Positions 1 through 8,845 of a DNA stretch of 64,000 nucleotides are shown here, in pieces. Every line of letters starts with the position of its first letter. Position 1 is the stretch's first letter. The notes under the pieces are model-generated. The model saw only the letters and a list, made by a program, of their open reading frames with translations. It ran no database searches and was not told where the DNA came from. Source of the DNA: an uncultured Cohaesibacter sp. (GTDB lineage Bacteria; Pseudomonadota; Alphaproteobacteria; Rhizobiales; Cohaesibacteraceae); assembly GCF_963667045.1 (NCBI RefSeq), contig NZ_OY762934.1, positions 2,349,501 through 2,413,500 on the forward strand, in the 5' to 3' direction. The translations under genes were made by a program, and so were the position numbers.

Positions 1-812
1 CCGATGACCACCGTTCCCGTCCGTTCATCCACCACGACCTTGGCCGGGGTGTCGGGCTGGATCACCAGCCCCTCTATCTGGGCTATGAAACGGGTGGCAC
101 TGACCCGTCCGGGCTTTTGCAGAACGACCGAGCGGAAGTCCCGCTCCTTGGCCAGCATCAGCCCGTAGCGATCCCGCGAGAAGGCGTTGATGGCGTCGGC
201 GATCCGTACTGCGGTGTTGAAGTCCGGGTTGGAAAGCTGCAGCACGAAGGTAGGCAGATTGATGAAGTCGTCATCAAGTTCCCGTTCGACAATCGCCCCG
301 TTGGGGATCATGCCCGAGGTGGCGATGCCTTCACTGAGAGACTGGGCCTGCCCCTGTTCGGAAAAGCCGGCAACGGCAAGTCCGCCCTGGGCGACAGCAT
401 AGACCTTGCCATCTGATCCCATCAGCGGGGTTGCAATGAGAGTGCCGCCGGACAGGGAAGACGCGTCCCCCAGTGAGGAGACATTGATGTCGATCCGCGA
501 CCCCTTCTTGATAAAGGCGGGAAAATTGGCCGTCACCACCACAGCGGCGACGTTGCGGGTGCGCAGGTTGGCATTGCGCACATTGACGCCCATGCTGTCG
601 AGCATCGACTGCAGGGACTGCTCAGTGAACGGCGAGTTCCGCATGGTGTCGCCAGACCCCTTGAGGCCGACCACGAGGCCATAGCCGATGATCTGGTTGT
701 CGCGCACCCCTTCAAGGGAGGTGACATCCTTGATGCGCACGGCAGCCGAGGCGTCCCAGACAAGCGCCAGCGACCAGAGCGCGGCGACAAGGCATTTGGT
801 GAAAGTCTTCAT
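1..812 (-). CDS. flgI: Flagellar P-ring protein FlgI (3' end outside window)
   Basis: FlgI forms the periplasmic P ring around the flagellar rod. About 270 of the roughly 370 residues usual for the family are present; the C-terminal part lies beyond position 1. The protein begins with a cleavable signal peptide (about residues 1-23, ending DASA). The FlgI hallmark follows: a VRIKDVTSLEGVR stretch, then IIGYGLVVGL. The start at 812 lies one base after the flgA stop, so the two are translationally linked. It is the last visible gene of the flgB-C-fliE-flgG-A-I block. Partial only because of the window edge; no internal damage seen. Confidence 0.95.
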   Translation of the reverse strand, partial: MKTFTKCLVAALWSLALVWDASAAVRIKDVTSLEGVRDNQIIGYGLVVGLKGSGDTMRNSPFTEQSLQSMLDSMGVNVRNANLRTRNVAAVVVTANFPAFIKKGSRIDINVSSLGDASSLSGGTLIATPLMGSDGKVYAVAQGGLAVAGFSEQGQAQSLSEGIATSGMIPNGAIVERELDDDFINLPTFVLQLSNPDFNTAVRIADAINAFSRDRYGLMLAKERDFRSVVLQKPGRVSATRFIAQIEGLVIQPDTPAKVVVDERTGTVVI

Positions 813-813
813 G

Positions 814-1329
814 TTATGGCCCTATCGAAATCGTACCATTCTCTTCAACGCGCCCGACGACGATCAGACCGGTGTCGACATTGCGGACCCGGATGATTTC
901 GCCTGCAACCCCGTCTTCCAGCGGCTCGACATGGGCGATGATTTCCAGACCCCGGTCCTGAAAGACCAGCTGGGCGGGCTCGCCACGCTTGACGATTTCG
1001 CGGCGGCGAACGGCGGAGCGCTGGATCGGCATGCCCACGGGCAGGCGGCGGATGGCCTCCTTGCCCAGAATGTCATTGACATTGGGGACGACGGAGAAGC
1101 GATCAAAACTGGTGGCATTGAACTTGCGGCTTTCCAGCGCGGAAAGCGTGATCACATCCCCGGCCGCAATGGTGGCCCGTGGCACCGGCAGGGTCACCAC
1201 GGAACGGGTTGCAGCGCCAGCGATCTGGACAAGGGCAAGGGCCATCATCAGCGAGGCCCCGCACGTCAGGACAACGCGTGTCACAGGCCGCATCGTGGCG
1301 GTTTCCGCCTTTACAACCGCCTCAGTCAT
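814..1329 (-). CDS. flgA: Flagellar P-ring assembly chaperone FlgA
   Basis: FlgA is the periplasmic chaperone that helps FlgI polymerise into the P ring. The 171-residue protein has a hydrophobic export segment at about residues 20-40 and then a SAF-type domain (ATIAAGDVITLSALE and following, about 48-110). The C-terminal half shows the family pattern of paired beta hairpins (IVKRGEPAQLVFQ, then VRNVDTG). The start at 1329 overlaps the flgG stop in an ATGA arrangement, which favours it over the internal Met13, although Met13 would give a more classical signal peptide. It lies directly upstream of flgI, its client. Confidence 0.93.
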   Translation of the reverse strand: MTEAVVKAETATMRPVTRVVLTCGASLMMALALVQIAGAATRSVVTLPVPRATIAAGDVITLSALESRKFNATSFDRFSVVPNVNDILGKEAIRRLPVGMPIQRSAVRRREIVKRGEPAQLVFQDRGLEIIAHVEPLEDGVAGEIIRVRNVDTGLIVVGRVEENGTISIGP

Positions 1330-2117
1330 TACCGGATCCCCTGTGTGACAACGCCGGCCATGTCATCGGCGGCCTTGATCACCTTGGAGTTCATTTCGTA
1401 GCCACGCTGGGCTGCGATCAGGGCTGTGATTTCCTTGACCGGATCAACGTTGGAATCTTCCAGATAGCCCTGACGGATGGAGCCGAAGCCAGTCTCGCCG
1501 GCATTGCCCTCCACCGCTTGTCCAGACGCTTCGGTCTCGGCAAACAGGTTGCCGCCCTTGGCTTCGAGACCGGCGTCATTGGCAAAGACGGCAAGCTGCA
1601 ACTGGCCCAGCAGCTGAGGGGCGGCCTGACCGTCGATGGTGGCATAGACCTGACCGTTTTCGTTGATCTGCACGTCGGTGGTATCATCGGGAATGGTGAT
1701 GGCCGGTTCCACCGGATAGCCATCCGATGTCACAAGGCGCCCTTCGCCGTTGGTGTTGAAGGAGCCCGCACGGGTATAGAAGGTCTCGCCGTCGGCGTTG
1801 CTGACCGTGAACCACCCCTTGCCGTCGATAGCCAGATCGAAGCTGTTGGAGGTATTGTTCAGGGTTCCCTGAGTGTGCAGGTTGCGGATGGCGGCGGTGC
1901 GGACGCCAAGACCAAGCTGCGCCCCTTCCGGGATCGGTGCCTCGCCGGTGCGGTTGGGCACACCCTGCACGCGTTCTGCCTGATAGAGCAGATCGGTGAA
2001 CTCGGCACGGGCCCGCTTGTAGCCGGTGGTGTTCATGTTGGAAATGTTGTTGGCAATCACTTCAACATTGAGCTGCTGCGCGCTCATTCCGGTCGCAGCA
2101 ATGGCAAGAGCTTTCAT
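1329..2117 (-). CDS. flgG: Flagellar distal rod protein FlgG
   Basis: FlgG builds the distal rod of the flagellar basal body and crosses the P and L rings. At 262 residues it has the usual length. The N-terminal rod signature is clear ([17 protein letters not shown], then [11 protein letters not shown]), and the C-terminal helix ([18 protein letters not shown]) matches the family's self-assembly helix. The D1-type central part contains [16 protein letters not shown]. It lies 66 bp after fliE and overlaps flgA by four bases. Substrate of the flagellar export apparatus, so no signal peptide is expected or seen. Confidence 0.97.
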   Translation of the reverse strand: MKALAIAATGMSAQQLNVEVIANNISNMNTTGYKRARAEFTDLLYQAERVQGVPNRTGEAPIPEGAQLGLGVRTAAIRNLHTQGTLNNTSNSFDLAIDGKGWFTVSNADGETFYTRAGSFNTNGEGRLVTSDGYPVEPAITIPDDTTDVQINENGQVYATIDGQAAPQLLGQLQLAVFANDAGLEAKGGNLFAETEASGQAVEGNAGETGFGSIRQGYLEDSNVDPVKEITALIAAQRGYEMNSKVIKAADDMAGVVTQGIR

Positions 2118-2183
2118 GATATTATCCTCGATCTGAAATGGCTGATATTCCCAGCCTCAACGCAGGCACCCTCTGATCTGGCA

Positions 2184-2531
2184 TCAGATGGTCATGCGGC
2201 TGACTTCCTGATAGGCGGCAACCACCTTGTCGCGAATGGCAATGGCAGACTGCAGGGCAAGCTCGGCATTCATCACCGCATCGACGACATTCTGAACGGA
2301 CTGCTTGCCCTCGATGCCGGCAATTGCGGCTGCTTCACCATGCTTGATGGTGTCGATGGTGTTGCTGGTCACGCCAGTGAAATAGTCGGCAAAGGTCCGG
2401 CCCGTTTCATCGACTTGACCGGTCAGATCGACCGGACCGCTGCCATTGCTGATGAAGCGCGTTTCGGAGACGGTGTTGAAACCGGTGCCCCGGGTGGAAA
2501 AACTGGATACGGCACTCAAACTATCTAGCAT
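2184..2531 (-). CDS. fliE: Flagellar MS-ring/rod junction protein FliE
   Basis: FliE is the small adaptor joining the MS ring to the proximal rod and is needed to open the export gate for rod proteins. The 115-residue product has a variable, Ser/Thr/Gly-rich N-terminus. Its C-terminal helix is conserved: KQSVQNVVDAVMNAELALQ, then IRDKVVAAYQEVSRM. It starts 2 bp after the flgC stop. The order flgB-flgC-fliE-flgG is the standard alphaproteobacterial rod block. No signal peptide, as expected for an export-apparatus substrate. Confidence 0.93.
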   Translation of the reverse strand: MLDSLSAVSSFSTRGTGFNTVSETRFISNGSGPVDLTGQVDETGRTFADYFTGVTSNTIDTIKHGEAAAIAGIEGKQSVQNVVDAVMNAELALQSAIAIRDKVVAAYQEVSRMTI

Positions 2532-2533
2532 CT

Positions 2534-2953
2534 TCAGCTCCTGAGCAGATCGATTGTACGCAGGACCATGCTGCGCGTCTGGGTCATTACCTTGAGGTTG
2601 GCCTCGTAACTGCGGTTGGTCTCCCGCATGTCCGCCAACTCGATCAGAGTGTTGACGTTGGGCAGCTTGACCTGGCCATTTTCGTCGGCCGCCGGGCTGG
2701 AGGGGTCATATTCCACCGTGAACGGCGCGGTGTCGGTGCCGATATTCTTGACCTTGACGAGGGAAGCACCAGCTGCGCGGTCCATCTCCTCGGCAAAGAC
2801 GATGGTCTTGCGGCGGTAGGGATCGGAGCCGGGGGTCGCCCCGGTCGACTGGGCGTTGGCGAGGTTTTCGGAAATGACGCGCATGCGCTCTGCCTGCGCG
2901 GACAACCCGGTTGAAGAAATCTTGAAAGTTGCGGAAAGGGGATCAATCATCAC
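2534..2953 (-). CDS. flgC: Flagellar proximal rod protein FlgC
   Basis: FlgC is a proximal rod subunit. The 139-residue product has the family's N-terminal helix ([19 protein letters not shown]) followed by [11 protein letters not shown]. Its C-terminus includes [19 protein letters not shown] and ends in [11 protein letters not shown], both typical of FlgC. The start overlaps the flgB stop by four bases (translational coupling). Length and motifs are normal and no anomaly is visible. Confidence 0.96.
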   Translation of the reverse strand: MMIDPLSATFKISSTGLSAQAERMRVISENLANAQSTGATPGSDPYRRKTIVFAEEMDRAAGASLVKVKNIGTDTAPFTVEYDPSSPAADENGQVKLPNVNTLIELADMRETNRSYEANLKVMTQTRSMVLRTIDLLRS

Positions 2954-3333
2954 TGTGCCTTCGCTGCCATCATCATCATACCGTGTATGGATTTGATAAG
3001 GTTCGTTGTCAGAGTATGATCTCGGGCGACTTCACCGGCTTTCATCATTTCCTGTTCCAGTGATACCGAGTTTCCGGAATAGGTGATGTCCCAACTATCG
3101 CTCTTCTCAACATCGACACTGCGCGTGGCCTGAGCCATGGCGGTCATGTGTCCCGGTTGAGTGCTGGCCATGCGCACATGAGCCTTGTCAAAGAGCGAGG
3201 AAAAGCCTTCCACGTCCTTGGCCCGATAGCCTGGGGTATTGGCGTTGGCGACATTCTGGGCGATCGTGTTCTCGCGAACCGATAGCCAGTTCTGATGTTC
3301 CTTGGCCAATTTCATCAAATAGACAGGTTCCAT
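2950..3333 (-). CDS. flgB: Flagellar proximal rod protein FlgB
   Basis: FlgB is the first proximal rod subunit. The 127-residue protein has the rod-family N-terminus ([23 protein letters not shown]) and a C-terminal region with [17 protein letters not shown]. It is the first gene of the leftward flgB-C-fliE-flgG-A-I block. The 173 bp between it and the upstream terminator at about 3506-3541 should hold its promoter. A GGAG-like ribosome site is not obvious, but the Met at 3333 places the conserved N-terminus at the expected distance. Confidence 0.95.
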   Translation of the reverse strand: MEPVYLMKLAKEHQNWLSVRENTIAQNVANANTPGYRAKDVEGFSSLFDKAHVRMASTQPGHMTAMAQATRSVDVEKSDSWDITYSGNSVSLEQEMMKAGEVARDHTLTTNLIKSIHGMMMMAAKAQ

Positions 3334-3505
3334 TTGGGGTCTCCAGCAAATTCCGATAGACCCGTTTTAAGCCTACAAGCTTGCCCGAACCTGTCGAAAC
3401 CAATCTATCTCATTGATTTTATTTTATTATTCTTTGTTTTGATTCAAATTTTCGACGCTTTTTCGTCGCCTTGTCCGCAACGGCTCCGCACTCGGCTGCC
3501 AGCAA

Positions 3506-3541
3506 GAAAAAACGCCAGCCACACAGGATGTGACTGGCGTT
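3506..3541 (-). terminator. Rho-independent terminator after fliP
   Basis: Read on the minus strand, AACGCCAG pairs with CTGGCGTT across a loop containing secondary CACA/TGTG pairing, and six Ts follow. It lies 57 bp after the fliP stop and before flgB. It therefore separates the motE-flgH-fliL-fliP unit from the flgB-to-flgI unit. Confidence 0.85.
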
Positions 3542-3597
3542 GAGGTGCTGTTGTCAAATGAAGGACAGGAATGACCGATGTCCGGCGGCAGGTCGGG

Positions 3598-4341
3598 TCA
3601 AAAGAAGGAGCGGACAAGACTTCCCACGAGGATGTTCCAGCCATCGATCAGGACAAAGAACAGCGCCTTGAAGGGCAGCGAAATGGCAGTTGGCGGCAGC
3701 ATCATCATGCCCATCGACATGGTGATGGTGGCAACGATCAGGTCGATGACCAGAAATGGCAGAGCGATCAGAAAGCCCATTTCGAACCCCCGGCGCAATT
3801 CGGAAATCATGAAAGAGGGAATGAGCACCCGCATTTCCACTTCGTCGGGCGACGTGGCACGTGTCGCATTGAGATTGGCGATCGCCAGATCGGTGAACAT
3901 CGAGATGTCCTCGTCGCGCACATGCTCGAGCATGAATGAGCGGAAGGGGGCAGACACCCGTTCATAGGCCTGCACTTCGTTGATCTCGTTGTTGATGAGC
4001 GGTTGCACTCCGTCGTGCCAGGCCCGATCAAAGGTCGGCCCCATGACATAGAAGGTCATGAACAGGGCGAGACTGATCATCACCATGTTGGACGGGGTCG
4101 ACTGCAACCCCATGCCCGACCGCAGGAAGGAAAAGGCGATGGAAAAGCGGATGAAGCTGGTCACCATGATCAGCAGCCCCGGCGCGATGGACAGCACCGT
4201 GATCAGCGCAATCAACTGGACCATGCGCCCCGAGGCCGAGGCCTCGCCCGAGGGCAGCAGGCTGCCAAGATCAATCGACTGGGCCAAGGCCGGACTTGCG
4301 AGCAGCAGAAACAGGGGCAAACCGAATGCTAGTCTTTTCAC
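3598..4341 (-). CDS. fliP: Flagellar type III export gate protein FliP
   Basis: FliP is a core membrane subunit (with FliQ and FliR) of the flagellar export gate. The 247-residue product has a cleavable signal peptide (about 1-20, ending ASPALAQ), as FliP proteins do. Hydrophobic segments follow near 40-62, 84-104, 185-205 and 210-232. The signature stretch SFIRFSIAFSFLRSGMGLQS is present, with the conserved PSNMVMISLALFMTF after it. The start overlaps fliL by four bases. It ends the motE-flgH-fliL-fliP unit, followed by a clear terminator. Confidence 0.97.
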   Translation of the reverse strand: MKRLAFGLPLFLLLASPALAQSIDLGSLLPSGEASASGRMVQLIALITVLSIAPGLLIMVTSFIRFSIAFSFLRSGMGLQSTPSNMVMISLALFMTFYVMGPTFDRAWHDGVQPLINNEINEVQAYERVSAPFRSFMLEHVRDEDISMFTDLAIANLNATRATSPDEVEMRVLIPSFMISELRRGFEMGFLIALPFLVIDLIVATITMSMGMMMLPPTAISLPFKALFFVLIDGWNILVGSLVRSFF

Positions 4342-4844
4342 TGGATCACCATCGTCTCAAGAATGAACTCACGGACATTGCCATCGGCCCGGACCCGGGC
4401 ACGCTGGTCGAGGTCCTCGCGCAGATTCTGCAGCCCGGTGGCCCCTTCCAGATCCGAGACCTTCAGCGTGCGAAGATAGGCGGCGATGTCGCTTTCGATC
4501 TGACTGGTGAGAATCTGTGACTGCTCCATGGCGTCCTTGCGGAAGACCACACTGCCCTGCACACGCACGAAGGCCTTTTCCACGCCGGCCAGATTGACGA
4601 TGATCGGCTTGAGGGCGACGATGGAGCTTGGTTCCTCATAAAGGGCATGAACGGGGGGAACGTCCTTCTCCCTTTTCTCTTCCAGCACCATATGGCGTGT
4701 CTGGCTGACAAGCTGCATGCCCACGAGGGCGCCAATACCGGAGGCCAGCAGCGTCATGATGAGGATCGTGACAAACAGGCTCATGTCCGACTTGCCCGAT
4801 CTGGCGGGAGCGCCTCCATCCGGTATGACCACAATATTCGACAT
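4338..4844 (-). CDS. fliL: Flagellar basal-body protein FliL
   Basis: FliL is a single-pass inner-membrane protein that associates with the stators and supports torque. The 168-residue product has a short Asp/Ser-rich cytoplasmic N-terminus and one membrane segment at about 24-46. The periplasmic FliL domain follows (IIVNLAGVEKAFVRVQGSVVF, then RVRADGNVREFILETMVIQ). Position and overlap with fliP fit. A 127-bp spacer containing an 11-bp direct repeat separates it from flgH, so it may have some independent expression. Confidence 0.92.
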   Translation of the reverse strand: MSNIVVIPDGGAPARSGKSDMSLFVTILIMTLLASGIGALVGMQLVSQTRHMVLEEKREKDVPPVHALYEEPSSIVALKPIIVNLAGVEKAFVRVQGSVVFRKDAMEQSQILTSQIESDIAAYLRTLKVSDLEGATGLQNLREDLDQRARVRADGNVREFILETMVIQ

Positions 4845-4871
4845 CTTGGTGGTGTATCCTTCAACTCATTG

Positions 4872-4904
4872 ATTGATCTGGCCTTGATCAGATATTGATC
4901 TGGC
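4872..4904. repeat. 11-bp direct repeat upstream of fliL
   Basis: ATTGATCTGGC occurs at 4872-4882 and again at 4894-4904, two helical turns apart (22 bp), with the related TTGATCAGA between them. It lies 28-60 bp upstream of the fliL start. It could be a paired regulator site or a small duplication; function unknown. Confidence 0.5.
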
Positions 4905-4971
4905 TGGCTTTAGGCGTAAGTGCTCTCCTTCGAGGCGCAGCCCGGCCTTTGGCCCTCCCCGGGACGACCCC

Positions 4972-5706
4972 TCAGAAGGGCACGACCCGGTCATAGATCT
5001 GCTGTCCCCACGCAGGTTGCTGCACTTCCGTGATGCGGCCGCGACCACCATAGGAAATGCGGGCTTCGGCTATCTTGTCATAGGTGATCATGTTGTCCGC
5101 CGCGATATCACGGGGCCGCACAATGCCCTCGACATTGAGTACCCGGACCTCTGCATTGACGCGGACTTCCTGACTGCCGGAAATCACCAGATTATGGTTC
5201 GGCAGAACCTGCGTCACCACGGCAGCAACCTGAAGGTCAATTTCCTCCTTGCGGTTGATCGCGCCCTTGCCTTTCGTGGAACTCTTGGAATCGGCTCCGA
5301 ATTCGGCGTCACCATCCTCGCCAAAACCGAAGAGATTGAAGCCAAAGCCCAAGGTCTGCTTTTCAGAGCTGTCGCGGCTGCGATCGGAGGCGTTGTCCAG
5401 ATTGGCCTTGTCTGCAATGTTGATCATCACGGTCAGCACATCACCAACCCGTTTGGCCCGCGGTTCCATGAAGAACTGGTTGCGATCATCCGACCACATG
5501 GCGTGGAAGCTGCGGTTGGCAACCGGCTGGTAACCGACAAGGGTCGGGTTGACCACCTGATGGTTGAGGCCCATGCCGACCGGGGTCAGTTCGGGCGTTG
5601 CACCAATCGGCTCCTGTTTGCCTGCACAACCGACAAGCAGGATGAACCCCAGCACCGCCAGCAGCGGTTTGGCGGAAAGCGGTTTAACGGAAAGGGGGGA
5701 GGTCAT
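4972..5706 (-). CDS. flgH: Flagellar L-ring lipoprotein FlgH
   Basis: FlgH forms the outer-membrane L ring. The 244-residue protein begins with a lipoprotein signal, and the lipobox cysteine is Cys27 (context LLVGCAGK). The body carries typical FlgH features: SFHAMWSDDRNQFFMEPRAKRVGDV near the N-terminal third, VTQVLPNHNLVISGSQEVRVN, and a C-terminus ending in GRGRITEVQQPAWGQQIYDRV-like sequence. It overlaps motE by four bases. FlgI and FlgH are usually close in rhizobia; here they sit in separate blocks. Confidence 0.96.
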   Translation of the reverse strand: MTSPLSVKPLSAKPLLAVLGFILLVGCAGKQEPIGATPELTPVGMGLNHQVVNPTLVGYQPVANRSFHAMWSDDRNQFFMEPRAKRVGDVLTVMINIADKANLDNASDRSRDSSEKQTLGFGFNLFGFGEDGDAEFGADSKSSTKGKGAINRKEEIDLQVAAVVTQVLPNHNLVISGSQEVRVNAEVRVLNVEGIVRPRDIAADNMITYDKIAEARISYGGRGRITEVQQPAWGQQIYDRVVPF

Positions 5707-6347
5707 TGGATCTCGTCTCCAGGCTTGATTTCTACCAGAGAGGCCATTGCCTGTGTCAGCTCGGAGGCCTTGCCCGCATCCATCTCGTTCAGAATGGCGC
5801 TGACGACACGCGGTTTCATTTTGGCGAGCAGAGCGATCGCCACGTCATCCTCCACACTTGCCAACCGTTCGGCAGCCGCTTCCGGGCGCATGCGCTCATA
5901 GACCTGAATGATGTGTTCCTTGACTTCGCTCAGTACCTTGTCGCGCTTGTCGATCCAGTTCTGAACATCGGCCCGCAGTGCCTCGAGTTTCTCGATGCGC
6001 TCGTCAATGTCATTTTGCATGGAAATCAGGTTGCGCAGCTGCCAGGCGTAGCGCTGTTCCGAGGCGAGACTGGAAATATTCTTGCAGAAGCGATCAGCAT
6101 CCACTTCCTCGACGGCCTTCACATCCGGCTTGGTAACAGACCCGGTGGGCATCTCGTCGGTCTGGAGCCTGGCCTGGGATTGAAACCGGGTTTTTGCTCG
6201 GGGCAATGACTGCGCATCAGCGGCCTCGGCGCAGGCAACCAGAGCCATAATGCCTGCCAGCATCAGGGCGATCGCGTGCACCAGGCTTGTTCCGGGATGG
6301 GAGAACAGGAGAATCCGCCTCCGTCTCAAGCCGTTTGAGTTGATCAT
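5703..6347 (-). CDS. motE: MotE, periplasmic chaperone-like motility protein
   Basis: MotE is known from rhizobia as a periplasmic protein needed for folding and stability of the motility protein MotC. The 214-residue product has a signal/anchor segment at about 22-46. A long helical region with coiled-coil character follows (about 95-150, e.g. NDIDERIEKLEALRADVQ). It ends in an MgtE-N-like domain (YERMRPEAAAERLASVEDD, then LAKMKPRVVSAILNEMD). It is the first gene of the motE-flgH-fliL-fliP unit, so its promoter should lie in 6348-6700. Confidence 0.85.
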   Translation of the reverse strand: MINSNGLRRRRILLFSHPGTSLVHAIALMLAGIMALVACAEAADAQSLPRAKTRFQSQARLQTDEMPTGSVTKPDVKAVEEVDADRFCKNISSLASEQRYAWQLRNLISMQNDIDERIEKLEALRADVQNWIDKRDKVLSEVKEHIIQVYERMRPEAAAERLASVEDDVAIALLAKMKPRVVSAILNEMDAGKASELTQAMASLVEIKPGDEIQ

Positions 6348-6707
6348 TTCATCCTCGCTTTGGTGCTCTCACAGCATCAGGGTGACAATTTCCCCCAATC
6401 TGACAGACCAAACTTGCGTCAAGCTGTTGTTCCCAAGGCGCGAAAAAACCTCTCTCCCACTATCCCAAGTTTTTATAATGACTGGATTATTTGCACCCTG
6501 ACGGCTCTGTGTGCTACCAATATCCCATGTGTCGCAGTGTTTTCGCAGGGCGGATCAGGGGATACAATCCTCCTCCAGTAACAGGTGTGGCGAGATGCCC
6601 CATGTCAAAGCTCTTGTTTTTCAAATATGAATTACGAATGCACTTTTGACTTTTTCGGCGTGCGTATACAAAAGACTGATAAATCTAGTGAACTCGAACA
6701 ACGGCCG
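6348..6707. other. Divergent intergenic region between motE and the cyd locus
   Basis: About 360 bp with no convincing gene. It must hold the promoters for the leftward flagellar unit and the rightward cyd-side gene. I see no clear sigma-70 consensus, no FNR box with correct spacing and no strong hairpin. Confidence 0.5.
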
Positions 6708-7118
6708 ATGACCAGTAACCCAACCATGCTCAGCCTGATGCGGCACCAGAAAACGATTACGCTGGTGGCGCTCTGTGCAATCTGGTTGCAGATTCTGGCC
6801 TTCGGGCTGCATAGCACTGCAAGTGCACGGGCAGCAGCCGGAGTGCCCTTGCAAAGCGAGTTTGCTGGCTTCATCTGCACAGCCAATGGCCTGGCAGCCG
6901 TTGCCATCAAGGACAGCGAAGCCCCTGTCAATCTGGAAAAAGACTGCACCATTTGTGCTCTCACTGCCCTTGGCGACTTCGGCGTTCATGACAACATCCT
7001 GCCGTTCGTGCGTACAAGTCACAAGGTCGCAACAGTCTTCTGGCCATTGTCGTCTTCAGACAGTACACTGCCTCTCTCTCCTCGCGTCGGTGCCAGCCGC
7101 GCTCCGCCCCTTCTTTAA
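6708..7118 (+). CDS. Small exported protein, DUF2946-like
   Basis: A 136-residue protein with a hydrophobic export segment at about 17-38 followed by an extracytoplasmic part. That part contains FICTANG and a CTICALTALGDF motif, i.e. three cysteines. The CxxC-type block and size resemble DUF2946-type proteins, but this is pattern recognition only. The Met at 6708 was chosen because it puts the hydrophobic segment near the N-terminus; a longer reading to 6585 and a shorter one from Met at 6726 are possible. It lies 117 bp before cydA on the same strand, so it may be co-transcribed with the oxidase. Confidence 0.6.
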   Translation: MTSNPTMLSLMRHQKTITLVALCAIWLQILAFGLHSTASARAAAGVPLQSEFAGFICTANGLAAVAIKDSEAPVNLEKDCTICALTALGDFGVHDNILPFVRTSHKVATVFWPLSSSDSTLPLSPRVGASRAPPLL

Positions 7119-7235
7119 CAACCATCATCCTGTTCACTCAATATCAGACCAATCGACCACACCGCAGGACCCTGACTGCTACGGGACCAAAATCTTACCT
7201 GCCTCTGGGTTGATACAGCATCAAAGAGAGCTGTC

Positions 7236-8822
7236 ATGGAACCTATTTATGGCGATCTGTTCGTCAATCTGTCGCGCTGGCAATTTGCCGCCACCGCGCT
7301 CTACCACTTCCTGTTCGTGCCCCTGACACTGGGCATCACCTGGATGCTCGTCATCATGGAGTCGGTCTATGTGATGACCGGCAAGGAAGTCTACAAAGAC
7401 ATGACCAAATTCTGGGGCAAGTTGTTCGGTATCAACTTCGCTCTGGGCGTCACCACAGGCCTGACCATGGAGTTCCAGTTCGGTACCAACTGGTCCTACT
7501 ATTCCCACTATGTGGGGGATGTGTTCGGCGCGCCTCTGGCTATTGAAGGCCTGATGGCCTTTTTCCTTGAATCCACCTTCGTTGGCCTGTTCTTCCTTGG
7601 CTGGGACAAGCTGTCCAAGCGCCAGCATCTGGCGGTGACCTTCTTTACGGCCCTTGGTTCCAACCTTTCCGCCCTGTGGATTCTGGTTGCCAACGGCTGG
7701 ATGCAGAATCCGGCAGGTTCCGAATTCTCCGCCGAAACCATGCGCATGGAAATGACCAACTTCGCCGAAGTGGTGCTCAACCCGGTGGCACAGGTCAAGT
7801 TCGTTCACACGGTTGCTGCTGGCTATGTCACGGCCTCGATCTTCGTGATCGGCATTTCCGCCTGGTATATCCTCAAGGGTCGTGATCTGGCCTTTGCCAA
7901 ACGCTCCTTCGCAGTTGCTGCCGGCTTCGGCCTTGCCGCTTCGCTGTCGGTCATCGTACTGGGTGACGAGTCCGGTTACGAGCTGGGTGACGTGCAGAAA
8001 GTCAAGCTGGCTGCCATCGAGGCCGAATATCACACCTCCGAAGCACCTGCCGCCTTCAACCTCATCGGCTGGCCGAATGACAAGGAAATGAAGGTCGATT
8101 ACGGCATCGAGATTCCCTGGGCGATGGGCCTGATTGCAACCCGCTCGTTCGACAAGCAGGTACTTGGCATTTCCGAGCTCAAGGAACAGCATGAAGTGCG
8201 CATCCGCTCGGGCATGATCGCCTATGACTATCTGACCAAGCTCCGTGCTGGCGACAAGTCTGAAGAAACCAAGACTGCCTTCAATGAACACAAGGCGGAT
8301 CTGGGCTATGGCCTTCTGCTGAAGCGCTATGTCGACAATCCGACGGAAGCAACCGAGGAAATGATCAAGGCCGCTGTCGATGATTCGATCCCGTCCGTGC
8401 CTTATCTCTTCTGGAGCTTCCGCATCATGGTGGCCTTTGGCTTTGCCATGCTCGCCCTGTTCGCCCTGGCCTTCTACTACACAGCCAAACGGCAGATCGA
8501 GGAAAAGCGCTGGCTGCTCAAACTGCTGGTTCTTTCCATTCCACTGCCGTGGCTTTCGGTTGAGCTGGGCTGGTTCGTTGCTGAATATGGCCGTCAGCCA
8601 TGGGCTATCGGCGAGGTTCTGCCAACATTCCTGGCCACATCAAGCCTGACGATCGCCGATCTGATCTTCTCGCTCACCGGCTTCCTTGCCTTCTACACCT
8701 TCCTGTTGGTCATCGAAATGTGGCTGATGTTCAAGTTTGCGCGTCTGGGGCCGAGCTCGCTCCACACCGGTCGCTATTACCATGAACAATCCAAGCCGTC
8801 GTCTTTGGCTCCGGCTGAATAA
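7236..8822 (+). CDS. cydA: Cytochrome bd ubiquinol oxidase subunit I
   Basis: CydA carries all three hemes of the high-affinity bd oxidase and oxidises ubiquinol in the inner membrane. The 528-residue length matches the E. coli type with a long Q-loop. The N-terminal heme-ligand context [20 protein letters not shown] is present (His24). The [12 protein letters not shown] motif that precedes the conserved C-terminal helices is also intact. About nine hydrophobic helices can be counted. It is the first gene of cydA-cydB-cydX, with cydD-cydC following, all on the same strand. Confidence 0.98.
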   Translation: MEPIYGDLFVNLSRWQFAATALYHFLFVPLTLGITWMLVIMESVYVMTGKEVYKDMTKFWGKLFGINFALGVTTGLTMEFQFGTNWSYYSHYVGDVFGAPLAIEGLMAFFLESTFVGLFFLGWDKLSKRQHLAVTFFTALGSNLSALWILVANGWMQNPAGSEFSAETMRMEMTNFAEVVLNPVAQVKFVHTVAAGYVTASIFVIGISAWYILKGRDLAFAKRSFAVAAGFGLAASLSVIVLGDESGYELGDVQKVKLAAIEAEYHTSEAPAAFNLIGWPNDKEMKVDYGIEIPWAMGLIATRSFDKQVLGISELKEQHEVRIRSGMIAYDYLTKLRAGDKSEETKTAFNEHKADLGYGLLLKRYVDNPTEATEEMIKAAVDDSIPSVPYLFWSFRIMVAFGFAMLALFALAFYYTAKRQIEEKRWLLKLLVLSIPLPWLSVELGWFVAEYGRQPWAIGEVLPTFLATSSLTIADLIFSLTGFLAFYTFLLVIEMWLMFKFARLGPSSLHTGRYYHEQSKPSSLAPAE

Positions 8823-8845
8823 GACCCACTGATAGGAAAAAAGCG

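Noticed and set aside
1179..2528. Long plus-strand frame opposite flgG and fliE
   Set aside because: It is antisense to confidently identified flagellar genes and has no domain or ribosome site; a by-product of GC-rich codon use.
7210..7224. FNR-box-like TTGAT/ATCAA before cydA
   Set aside because: The spacer is five bases instead of four and it lies only 12 bp before the start codon, where it would overlap the ribosome site; not a credible activator site.
7221..8291. Long minus-strand frame opposite cydA
   Set aside because: Antisense to cydA, with low-complexity composition typical of shadow frames.
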